Below are positions 54,829 through 64,000 of a DNA stretch of 64,000 nucleotides, in pieces. The notes under the pieces are model-generated. The model worked only from the letters and a program-made list of their open reading frames with translations. It was not told the DNA's origin and did no database searches. Each line of letters opens with the position of its first letter. Position 1 is the stretch's first letter. A program made the position numbers and the translations under genes. The DNA comes from Rhabdornis inornatus (Eukaryota > Chordata > Aves > Passeriformes > Rhabdornithidae). The stretch covers positions 33,833 through 97,832 of the forward strand of contig VWZS01003952.1 in assembly GCA_013397075.1 (NCBI GenBank). Direction: 5' to 3'.

Positions 54829-56210
54829 AGAAAAGAAAGTTCCTCATGCACAAAGATGTCTGGCACCTGGGAAAATGTGTTTTCCAAGTGAAGCCAGAGG
54901 AAAAAGCCAAATTCAAAGCCAAGCTGAAAGGATCTGTGAAAGTGACAGGACAAAGGTTTACAATGAACACTGATTTATGTTACTCAGTGATTGATAAATT
55001 GAATTATTTGATGCCCAGCACATTTCCATTATCCAGGATTCCTAGTGATCCTCATGCTGCTGAGTTCAGAAATTCCCATTTTCCATGCAAAGGTTCCCTC
55101 CAGATCCCAAAAGAGACATTTGGATTAAACCACACGATGAAACCAAAGCAGAGCACGAAGCACAGAGTAACTTTTCTCCTGATTCTCCCTGTTCCACACC
55201 AAAAATCCTTCCCTGAAAATCCATTTGTAGGGATCATGGCCATGACAGGAAGAAGGGGAGAGATCCTGGGCTATTTTTAAGCGGAATTTTGGGACATTTT
55301 TGGGATATTTTGGGTATCACCATCACGAAGACGACGAGACCATCCCAGCCCTCACAGCTGGGCTTGCACTGCAAACCCTTTCCCAGCACATCTGGCCAGA
55401 TGTGATCCCTCCCCTCCCTGCTGCAAGCAGCAGGCACAGCTGGAATTCTGCACTGGAACCAGATTTAGATTATGGCAAAAACAGCTGAAAACTCAGAGTG
55501 GCCAATTCCTCTTCGAGCCCAACACCAACCTGGCCACTGTCCCAGCTCTTCTCCACAGATTTCGTGGGAAAAATCCCCAAAATCCTGCGCCCAGGAATAG
55601 GTTTTGGAGATGCCATTAATCCAATTTGATTAAAGCCACCCAGACCAAAGAGCCATTTGCTCACGTGCTGAGCTCTTCCCACCTTTTCTGGCTTGTCAAC
55701 CTTCAGAAATATTTGGGAGCTCACCACAAATGGGAAGAAGAGAAAGCTGGAAGAAGAGAGCAGCAGCTCCTCTCCCTTCTTGGTTCCTTGCAAAATGCCT
55801 TTTTTTATTTTTTTTACTGCTCAAAACTCCACATTTTTCTTTGGATGCAGCTCGTTGGGATGAGCAGGGAGTTCAGGAGAGGGACCCACGCCCTGAAAAA
55901 TCGCCAACATTTCAACTCCAGGCATTTTTTGGAGGTGAGAAAACCCCGCTGAACTTGGGAGCTTGGAAACTTCTCCCCCTGTCTAGGAATCCAGGAGGAG
56001 AAGTTTCCTGGGGAGCAAGATCCAGGCTGGAATCCAAAGAGGCTGCACAGGTTTGGGATGGAGGTGTCTGGAATATCAGCAGTGATCCAGCCCGTGGCAT
56101 TCCCAGTTTTATGGGAGCACAGCCAAGGCCTGGGGGCATCCAAGAGTTTTGTGGATGTGCTCCAGAGCTCTGGGATTCCTGGAGGATGATCCAGCTCCCT
56201 TTGAACCTGT
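54751..56210. other. Unannotated interval with A run
   Basis: An A run at 54800-54823 with GAAGAAG extension is followed by A-rich sequence carrying a 144-codon plus-strand frame (54846-55280), Lys-rich at its start. No family is recognised, and it is not clearly a retrocopy of a known gene. Confidence 0.45.
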
Positions 56211-56441
56211 CAGTCTGTCCTGGTTTGAAAGGCAGGTGGCTGCCAAGAAAGGCAGGAGCTTCTTTTCCTAAAATGGAGAATGGAAACCCCCTCCCTCCAA
56301 ATTACTGTAATTCTGAAATTAAGGGGCTCTCAGGCAAAGATATGGGAATGGGAATAACAGCTCTTCACCAGGAAAATTAAAATAGAAATACAGAATGACA
56401 GAGAACAAACCCAAAGCACAGGCAGAGTGAGAATCCAAGCT

Positions 56442-56519
56442 NNNNNNNNNNNNNNNNNNNNNNNNNNNNNNNNNNNNNNNNNNNNNNNNNNNNNNNNNNN
56501 NNNNNNNNNNNNNNNNNNN
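56442..56519. other. Assembly gap (78 N) inside LTR copy C
   Basis: By comparison with copy B, at least about 359 bp of unique LTR sequence plus an unknown number of 62-bp units should lie here. The recorded gap length is therefore not the true one. Confidence 0.97.
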
Positions 56520-56636
56520 ACAGCAGAGATCTCCACAGGGATCAGGATCACTGCCCCAGCTGTTGAACAGCTGGAACATGAACAGCAGAGATCTCCACAG
56601 GGATCAGGATCACTGCCCCAGCTGTTGAACAGCTGG
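56520..56636. repeat. 62-bp VNTR remnant in LTR copy C
   Basis: The complement of the A/B unit, about 1.8 copies, starts at the gap edge with ACAGCAGAGATCTCCACAGG. Confidence 0.95.
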
Positions 56637-56686
56637 GGACAGGATCCATACTCCTGGTCACATCCTGTACTGCACAGGACACAGCC

Positions 56687-57582
56687 CTGATCCATGTGCT
56701 CCCAACCACACAGGGCTGAGCAGCACAAAGATTTCCCAGAGAAAAGATGGAGCTGTGGCCATGCCAAGGATTTGGGAAAAGCTCAGGGAAGTGCAGCACG
56801 ATTTATCCAAGGAAAAAAAATAAAATAAAATAAGAAAAAACTCATGGATCCTGTGGGCAAATCCCAGTGGCCACAAGTGGTGGAAATTGGAATTAGTGGG
56901 GAAAAGGTCCCGTTACAATCCATGGAGGTCTGACAGGAGTTACAGACATTTCATGGCCTTCCTGTGGCTCAGAATTCCAGGTGGGAAGAGATCTCAGGGA
57001 AGAAAGAGAGATCCTGCTGCAGCCCATGAACAGCCCTGAAAATAAATCAATAGCCCATAAAGCAGGAGGTGCTGGGGCTGGCGCAGTTTCAGAGCCCTAT
57101 GGAAAGAAATCAGATCCCTCTTCCAGGATTCCAATTGTTCCTGGTGGGAATTTGCTCCATAAGACAAAAACCTGAGCCTGCTCCACATTTAGGCAGCTCA
57201 GGAAAAAAAAAAACAAACAAAAAACAAAAAAAAACTTGGATTATTCATTGAGTGGTGATGGGGAGAAAACACATTCAAATTCCCAACAAACACATTCAAA
57301 TTCCCAACAAACATCCAGCTCCAGTGAAGGGAAGACTGAAGGAATAATGGGAAGTTTGATAACATTTGATAAAGTTGATATCATTTCAATAGGAAGGTTT
57401 ATGGACACCCTCAGGAAGAGCAGAGAGTTTTAAATGGGGAATATTCAATTTAAAAATTGGTTTGTTTTTCTTGTCAAAATTAATTAAAAGTGGATGGGAG
57501 GAATTTTGCCGCTCCCATTCTTCACAGAATTACAGTCAAAATTTAATAATTTACATTCCTGGCATGAAAACAAAAGAACTGG
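56687..57582. other. Unannotated interval
   Basis: It contains an A-rich patch at 56814-56838 (AAATAAAATAAAATAAG type) and a 21-bp pair (CACATTCAAATTCCCAACAA) at 57270-57312. No gene is supported. Confidence 0.5.
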
Positions 57583-57672
57583 GACCTTCCACTGTCCCAG
57601 GCTGCTCCAAGCCCAATCCAACCTGGCCTTGGACACTTCCAGGATTGGGGCAGCCACAGCTTCTCTGTCACT
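57583..57672 (-). mobile_element. CR1 LINE 3' fragment lacking its terminus
   Basis: The plus strand carries CCTTCCACTGTCCCAGGCTG, CCAACCTGGCCTTGGACAC and GGGGCAGCCACAGCTTCTCT. The terminal GGAATGG block is missing, so both ends are truncated. Confidence 0.93.
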
Positions 57673-58297
57673 GTGGAGCCATTCCTCCTTTTTTTTCCCT
57701 AAAATATAGAAAGTTTCCAAGGAAGAAAATTCCTTTTTGCACCCCTCATCCCATGCCCAGCCAGCAGCACAGAATATCTGGCCCCAAGAACCCAGGATTC
57801 ACCTGGGATCCTCCCACAAGGATTTTATTTAATTTTTTTTTTTTTTTTGTGCTCAGAGGATGCATTCAGGGTTATTAAAACCCTAAATATGATTTGGAAA
57901 AAGGTCCTGTTTCTAATCAAAGATAGGGAATAGAGAAGATGCAATTGGAAAAGGATGGAGCTGAAGCCAGAGGGAAATAAAAGCTGGAGAAGTGACAGTG
58001 AGGCTCTTTTAGGACTTTCCAAGCTGGATTCATCCTCTGTCCGTTCTGGAAAAGGATTCTGTGTAAAGAGAAAAAGAAGGAAAAACAAAAGGGAAAGGGA
58101 AAGGTTGGCTCCTGACAAGTGGGATGAAACCCCTGCAGGGTGGGGTGATGTCATTCCACCTCCTGCTTCCCATCAGCTGCACATGTGGAGTGTGGATCAG
58201 CAGTGCCAGGGGAACACCCAGAGCACCCCCAGACTCCAGATGGGGTAAAGAACGGGAAAAAAAGGCCAATTTCCAATTCCAAACTATCCCTGAGAAG
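57673..58297. other. Unannotated interval
   Basis: A T run at 57833-57848 and purine-rich sequence at 58060-58105. No gene is supported. Confidence 0.5.
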
Positions 58298-58455
58298 GTG
58301 GGGAGGCCCTGGGATGGATTTCCCAGAGAAGCTGTGGCTGTTCCATCCCTGGAAGTGCCCAAGGTGGGGCTTGGAGCAGCCTGGGATGGTGGAAGGTGTT
58401 GGGATTGGAACTGGATGGGCTTTAAGGTCCCTTAAACCATTCCATGATTCCATGA
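58298..58455 (+). mobile_element. CR1 LINE 3' end
   Basis: GGTGGGGAGGCCCTGGGATG, CCCAGAGAAGCTGTGGCTG, CTTGGAGCAGCCTGGGATGG and CCTTAAACCATTCCATGATTCC. It has lost the CCAACCC motif through a small deletion near 58433. Confidence 0.96.
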
Positions 58456-60231
58456 ACTTTGTCCTTTCAGGTACCCAACCCTCGTGGGGGTGAATCAGCA
58501 CATCCATCTTTTCCAGGGAAGGAACTGAGCCAAAAAAAGAGCTCAGATCCAAAGGCAAAATCTAAACTCATCCTCCAGGCTTCCCAAGGGCTCATCCACA
58601 CTGGGAATTCTTCTGGAGCTGGATCCATCCTCTGGATCCAGCCCTTCCTTAAGGAAATGTTTGTTCCTCCCCTTTTCCATGCCTCCAGCTGCTCTGGATG
58701 CTTTGGAGGCTGGAATCAGGTGCTGGAATCCTTGTGGGAATCCACCACGTGGAATTTGTTGGTTGTTTAATTCCCTGGAGCCTGGGTCAGGAATATCCAT
58801 CCCCCAATTACCCAGAGGAGCTGGGAGCATTCAGATCCCTCTCCTAAAGCAGGAACCACCTCAGGGCAGGATCCCTGTGCAGGGTGACTCAGCAGAGCAG
58901 GAATTTGGGGTTTTTCCAGGCTTTGGGAGCTGGGAATGGCAATTGGAGCTCAACCCCAACCCACACCAGTAAATCCACGGATGTTTGGCAGGTGCCCATC
59001 CCAGGAAAGGGCCACCAAGGCTGGGATCCCTCCCCAGCCATTCCTGAGGGGATTTCTCCAGGAATCCAGCTCGGAGGGGACACCTCCAGAGAGCCCCTCA
59101 GGCTTCTGCCACCTCCTGCCCCTGTCACCTCCTGTCCCTGCCACCCTCCCAGCGAGCCCCATGGAACCACAGCTGGGGCTGGATGCAGCTGCTGAGCACA
59201 TCTGGGAGCCCAAGCAGCAGGAAAAACAGCTGCAAGCAGCTGGATGGGGATAGAAATGCCACCCTGGAGCACTCCACGGGGCTGGATGCGCAGAATGCAA
59301 ATAAAACCCCAAATCACTCTGTTCGCTGCAGCTCCCAGACAAAACACAGCTGATCCCAAGGCAGAGGCTGCTCCTTCCCAAGCAAACACAACCAGACACA
59401 GCCCAGCTCCCATGGTGGCTTTTCCCAATTAAATCCGGGTGGTTTTGCCCAGAGGAGCTGACGGGAATTCGAGCAAACCTCAGAGAACAGGAGAAATCTC
59501 CTGCATCCCCAAATATGCAGCAGTGGAGGGGCTGCAGAGATGCCAGCTGGCAGCAAACAGGGAGGGAACAGAATATTCCTAAGAAACCTCCTCATTTCCC
59601 CCACTCAAAGGAGCCAGGAGCAGGGGGGAAGCTCAAACCTTCGCCCTAAATCAGGGTGAGAGGGAAAGAAAACTCTGGGATTCCTGGAGGAGAATTTTTA
59701 CTGTGACCACACAGTAAAAGGAAAATAAAAATAGTAACAGGCAAAGCTAACTTCTGTTCCCTCATTTTTCCTTATTTTAACCTTTTGCTCAGGAATATCC
59801 GTACAAAATGCACCGAATTTGAAGTTTATATCGATTAAATCCATCCCTAAGGAATGTGGTCCGCAGTGAATGCTCCCACTTGGCTCAGGTAAAGGTTTCA
59901 CAAGGATTTTGGGGATCTGCAGCTGCTGAGGCCAAAAACAAGGAAGAAAAAAAGAGGAGGAGATGGCAAGGACAGCAGAGGTGCCATAAAACCTCGAAAT
60001 TCCAGCAAACCCTCGAGGAGAAAAGGAAAATGCAATGGAGTGCTCTGCTGTTATCACTGGAAGGAGAGCATAGGCACTAAGATACACCAGAAAACCACAA
60101 AACTTCAGAGAAATCAGTTATTTTTATCCTCCATGGAAAGAAAAATCCACCCTGAGCCTTGGGATACTTGAGGATAAAAGCCACAGCCCATCCAGGATTG
60201 ATGGAAAACTCATTTATTAATTATTCTTTGC
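58456..60231. other. Unannotated interval
   Basis: No tandem array or recognised element. A 179-codon minus-strand frame (58889-59428) has no known domain. Confidence 0.5.
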
Positions 60232-61194
60232 ATGGCTAAGGGGAATCAGCTGGAACTGCAGCACCAGAGAGGGAAACTGAAATCCCAGAAGGCCCAGATC
60301 CTGGAGAAAGCAATGAGGGAAGCAGTGCCACAGCTCCAGCTGAAATCCTTGGGAACTCACCTGGAGGACACCAGGGAGAAGGGACAGGCAGATTTTTCCA
60401 AACCTGCAGCTTTTTGGGATAGATCCCCTGGGCACAAGAGGTGGAGGCAGCCAAAGCCAAACCTGGGGCTGGTCCTCAGGTCTTGGATCCCAAACAGATT
60501 CGAGGTTTGGGGTTTGTCAGCATTCCCCATCCCCATCCTGTGCTGGATTCAGCACTGGGAGGAGGTCACAGACCTATGGAAAACTCCAGGAGAAGGAGAG
60601 CTGAACCCAGGGAATGCTTCCTGCAAAGCCTCATTTCACACACACAGACACGGCTCCAACCCCAAAAACTTCCACAGGGGCAGCAGCTGCTCTGGGAATG
60701 AGCTGGGAATGGCCCCAGGTGCAGGGAAAGGAGTTCCACCAAAGCCAGAGCGCTCCAGAACTTTCCTGGGGAGCGTGGTCCTCACCCCGAGCCCACAGCT
60801 GCTGTGGGAAAGGGGGATCTCACCCCAAAGCTCCAAGAATCCTCTCTGCAGAAACCCTTGCAGACAGATTTGTGTGGATGAATGGATACATTTAAGTGGA
60901 TCAATTCCCCTTGGTTTTCAGCCACGCTCATGGCTTCCCTCGACCTGCAATCCCCCCAATCCATTCATTCCCACTAAATCCCTGCTTCCCATCTCACTCC
61001 AACCATCCCAGCACAGCCACCAGGTTCTGATATTCCCAAAAGATGAAACATTTGCTGTCAGGAACTCTGAGACTGGAATTGACAGACACCAGACAGGAGC
61101 TGAGCCGTGCCACAAGGATGGGTCCTTCCTGCAGCTGCAGGGATATCAGAACTGGAAGAGAAGTCCTGGAAAATCCTGGGGTTGGATACCCTGA
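60232..61194 (+). other. Unassigned 320-codon open frame outside repeats
   Basis: The longest open frame in the window that does not lie in a tandem repeat, CR1 or LTR. The first ~45 residues are charged and could form an amphipathic helix (KSQKAQILEKAMREAVPQL region). The rest is rich in Pro, Ser, Gly and Trp without any domain, transmembrane segment or signal peptide that I recognise. There is no convincing promoter, and the wording resembles the surrounding non-coding sequence. Chance is the leading explanation because stop codons are scarce in this sequence. Confidence 0.12.
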
Positions 61195-63714
61195 CCCAGA
61201 ATCTGGGATTCTCCCTCCTCCTCCTCCTCCTCCTCCCCTTCACCTCATTTGCTCTTTCCTCTGGTTCTTGTTCTGCCTGGGCACCACACTGGGGATGACG
61301 GATCCCAGCCTGCAGGCACCTCCTGGATCGCACTGAGGGACTCTTCCAATAACACAGAGCTCATCCAACAGCTTCCAGAAGAACCTTCCTCCTCCATCTC
61401 CTCAGCAGTTTTCCTTCTCCATCCCCCAAGCCCTTTCCCCTCCAGTACCCAACTGGTGCAGCCCCAGAGGCCTCACACCAAGAAGCACAGCTCAGGATAA
61501 AAGAGTTTCTTCCCAAGCTTCCAATGTTCACATGAAAATCCCTCTTTGGAAAAAAAAAAAAAAAAAAAATCTTAGGGCTTGGTCTTAGCTCCTGAGGGAC
61601 TGAAATCCATGGAAAAGCTGGAGGAAGTTGGACAAGGCTGCACCAGGAGCAGATGAAAACCAGAACCAGCTCCTCAGACCCTCCCTGCTCCCAAAGATTT
61701 GGGAATTAAATTAATTTTCCAACCCCCCTACATATTTGCATCTCGTTTTGCTCCTCTCTTTAATTATGTGGGCTCCCTTTGGCTGGAGTTTAACTCCTCT
61801 CTGACCAAATCAGGTACAACATCAGTTTTCTTCCCACTTTTTTAAAGCTTTTCCTGCCAGATTCCAACAGTTGTTGGGGTAGTTCTGACCAGGGCTGAAT
61901 CCTGATTTCTGCATCTGTTAGAATGGGGAAATACACAGGGAATGAATTATCCCTCTTTATCACGTGCCACAGCCCTGGGCCACTCTTCCATCAGGAATTC
62001 ATGGGCCATGTGCATTATCCATGAATAATCCCATGGATTTCACAGGGCAGAATCAGCCCCTGGGAATTCCTGGCTGCAGGGAATTCAGCTGGACACGAGG
62101 ATCCTCCCAGACAAGTCCATCTCCCCTCTCTCCTGATCCTTGGAATATCTGGCTGCTTGTTCTGGCTCTCCCTGCCCCAGTCCTGTCCCAGCAGCAGCAT
62201 TCCCTCCCCCCACGGATCCAGGACAGGACACCAGGAATCATTTGATCTTCTCAGAACGCCTGGATCCCTTCAGGATTTCCCTTGTTCCAACAAAATAAAG
62301 AATGGATGGAATGAAGGAAGGGAGACAGCTGGCCCCAGCTCCAGGTGCAGCCTACCCCAAACCCTTCCCAGCCAGCTGAGCTCCCCTTTGGGCATCTGCT
62401 GAAATCCCAAAAAAGCTCGGGAGCCATCAGGTGGTCACGAGACGTGGAGCTGCTGTCAGGAAATTTCTCCACCGTGGTTTGAGGTTCTGCCTTCCAGCCT
62501 TATTTTCCTCAAGCTCCCTTTTCTTTCCTTGAAAATAATCCCTTCCCTCAGATTCTTGTGGTGCAAAGCTTCCAGTAAGTTCCAGCCTGGAATCCAGGCA
62601 GGGGGATGGATTATCTGCCTGCAGTAGGACACCTCACTCCGAGCAGCCTAATAACATAAAAATGATATATTTGAAGTGCTGCTCCCTCAATAATACCTTT
62701 AAATGGACTCCATTTATTTGAGCATTATAAATAAAAGTGCTGGCACACGTGGAAGTTTCTCTTGGAAAAGGGGAACAATGAACTCTCCAGCTCCTTCAGC
62801 CTCTCCGAGCTCTGGTTGCCAACCTCGGAACTGCAATTCTCCAAGTGACTTTAATAAGCAAAATATTCCATTTTCCATGTATTGCTGCTCTTCAGAATGG
62901 ATCCAGCGACAAGGAAAAGCTGTGGATTTCTGCAGAGCAAAACCAAAACTCATCCAGAGCTCCCCAGAGCCCATTCCAGGGGCTGTGACCATCCCTGGGC
63001 ATTGGCTTCATCCTTGTCCAGGAAAAGAGGACCAGCTCCATGCTCATCTCCAGCAGCTTCCAGGTGCCTCCTGCTGCTGGAGCTTTGGTCCCTCTGTGCA
63101 AGAAGCCAAAAGATTATTCCAAACTCCAAGTCCCCAGAGTCTGGAAAACTGCAAATCCACACCCAAACCTTGGTACTTTGAGCTCATCTTTTCATGGGAG
63201 AAGTTGGAATAGCCCTGGAAAGATCCTTATCAGTGGCCTTTTCCAGAGTTACACAAACGCTTTCTCCGCTTTTTTGTTTTTAACAATTCCAGCACCGACT
63301 GGAAGCTCTGGGGGATTTTTCCACATGTTCTGACACATTGCCTCCATCCCCTTGGATGCAGGGCTGTTCCTGGAGGGATGGCTCGTGTGGTGCTGACAGC
63401 TCTGAGCACCTCATTCTGCAGGAAAGAAGAGCTAAAAGCCTTTCCTTGGATAAAAAAGAAAGAAAGGGGAACTCGAGGAGCTGGGGCTGCTCCGAGGGAG
63501 AAATGAGGCAGCACCAGCAGCACCTGTGGGCACAGAGAACACAAAAACCTGTTTAAACCACGATCCCAAAACCCCTGGAAGCAGGTTGGCCCTCTGGATA
63601 AGCGGTTGTGCTGCTTCCAATGACTTCATCCCGAAGAAGGGTGGCCATTGGCCTTGGGGGACTGGATCCTCTCCAATATTCCCTGGCTCAATCCCCACCC
63701 CAAGCCCCATTATC
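61195..63714. other. Unannotated interval
   Basis: A CTC array at 61211-61236 and an A run at 61550-61569. 62640-62730 is AT-rich with TATATTTG and TTATAAATAAAAG words. No gene is supported. Confidence 0.5.
61211..61236. repeat. (CTC)n microsatellite, short
   Basis: About eight triplets. Confidence 0.9.
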
Positions 63715-64000
63715 TCCAGTCGTGCTCGGAGCTCATCCTGCCGCTCCGGAGATTCCCCAGGCACCGCCTTCCATCCGACGGGTTTTTCCTTTGCCAGAAA
63801 AACACTGCAGAGCCTTGACCTCCCCGTTCTGGCATGGCTGCTTCCCGTGGAACGCGCGGCTGCTTTCGCTTCCAGCTGGGATAACGGAGGGTGTTTGTGT
63901 TGTAACCCCGATCCAGCTGCGGGGCCGAGCGGCCCCGGTGCTCCCCAGGATGGGGATGGCCAGCGGGGCCGGCTGAAGGCTGGGTGTGGAGCTCCACCAA
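63715..64000. promoter_or_regulatory. CpG-rich segment at the window edge, possible CpG-island shore
   Basis: About 20 CpG dinucleotides were counted by eye over about 285 bases, including AACGCGCGGC and GGGGCCGAGCGGCCCCGG. CpG is rare in most of the window. In birds such density usually marks a promoter-associated island, but no exon or start site is identifiable here. A minus-strand frame remains open to the window edge (63710-64000). Confidence 0.4.

Larger units (their letters stand above)
56216..56681 (+). mobile_element. Solo LTR of an endogenous retrovirus, copy C (gapped)
   Basis: The copy starts TGTCCTGGTTTGAAAGGC and ends CACAGGACA on the plus strand, opposite in orientation to copies A and B. 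Flanks are CAGTC (56211-56215) and CAGCC (56682-56686), a 5-bp duplication with one mismatch. The LTR 5' part resembles copy B, including the 20-bp stretch missing from copy A. The middle is replaced by a 78-base gap, after which about 1.8 units of the 62-bp repeat remain. Confidence 0.92.

Noticed and set aside
54800..54850. A run as the poly(A) tail of a processed pseudogene
   Set aside because: No gene-like body could be recognised upstream or downstream, and no target duplication was found.

Overview
The window looks like nuclear DNA from a bird, most likely a passerine. It carries about twenty 3'-end fragments of CR1, the dominant avian LINE, recognised by the terminal block around GGAATGGTTTGGGTTGGAAGG or its complement. 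It also carries three copies of a retrovirus-type solo LTR with 5-bp target-site duplications, a second unrelated LTR, and very many GC-rich minisatellites. Base composition is mixed and CpG is depleted almost everywhere. Assembly gaps and single-N joins show a draft assembly. Species cannot be named from this. No bacterial signature was seen.

No exon, complete gene, tRNA, rRNA or CRISPR array could be supported. The long open frames are nearly all by-products of tandem repeats that lack stop codons or run through CR1 and LTR copies. The one long open frame outside repeats (60232-61194, 320 codons) matches no family I recognise and is listed only as an unassigned ORF. The region is best read as intergenic or intronic.

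Layout. 0-6 kb: a 23-24 bp minisatellite (590-1285), and a CR1 copy split by a second array of the same minisatellite (3551-3976). 6-10 kb: a perfect AACTTT array, then solo LTR copy A (7927-8791) with four 62-bp repeats, then CR1. 14-18 kb: three related pyrimidine-rich minisatellite blocks, a higher-order repeat and a near-identical 315-bp direct duplication separated by one N. 19-24 kb: CR1 fragments and an AATA array. 25-28 kb: three minisatellites with higher-order structure. 30-36 kb: several sense CR1 fragments, a GGAAA array and one antisense CR1. 36.5-37.6 kb: solo LTR copy B with eight 62-bp repeats. 40-40.7 kb: a second LTR type with a TATA-like box and AATAAA. 42-43 kb: a 337-bp higher-order repeat with a gap. 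44-54 kb: short tandem repeats and CR1 fragments. 56.2-56.7 kb: solo LTR copy C with a gap inside. 63.7-64 kb: CpG density rises sharply, which may mark the edge of a CpG island beyond the window.

The most informative structure is the LTR family that carries its own 62-bp hairpin-bearing VNTR. Copies A and B differ in unit number (4 against 8), yet their units are identical by eye while their unique LTR sequence differs at about a dozen sites. The second theme is minisatellite birth and spread: the same repeat motifs recur at separate places, once inside a CR1 copy.
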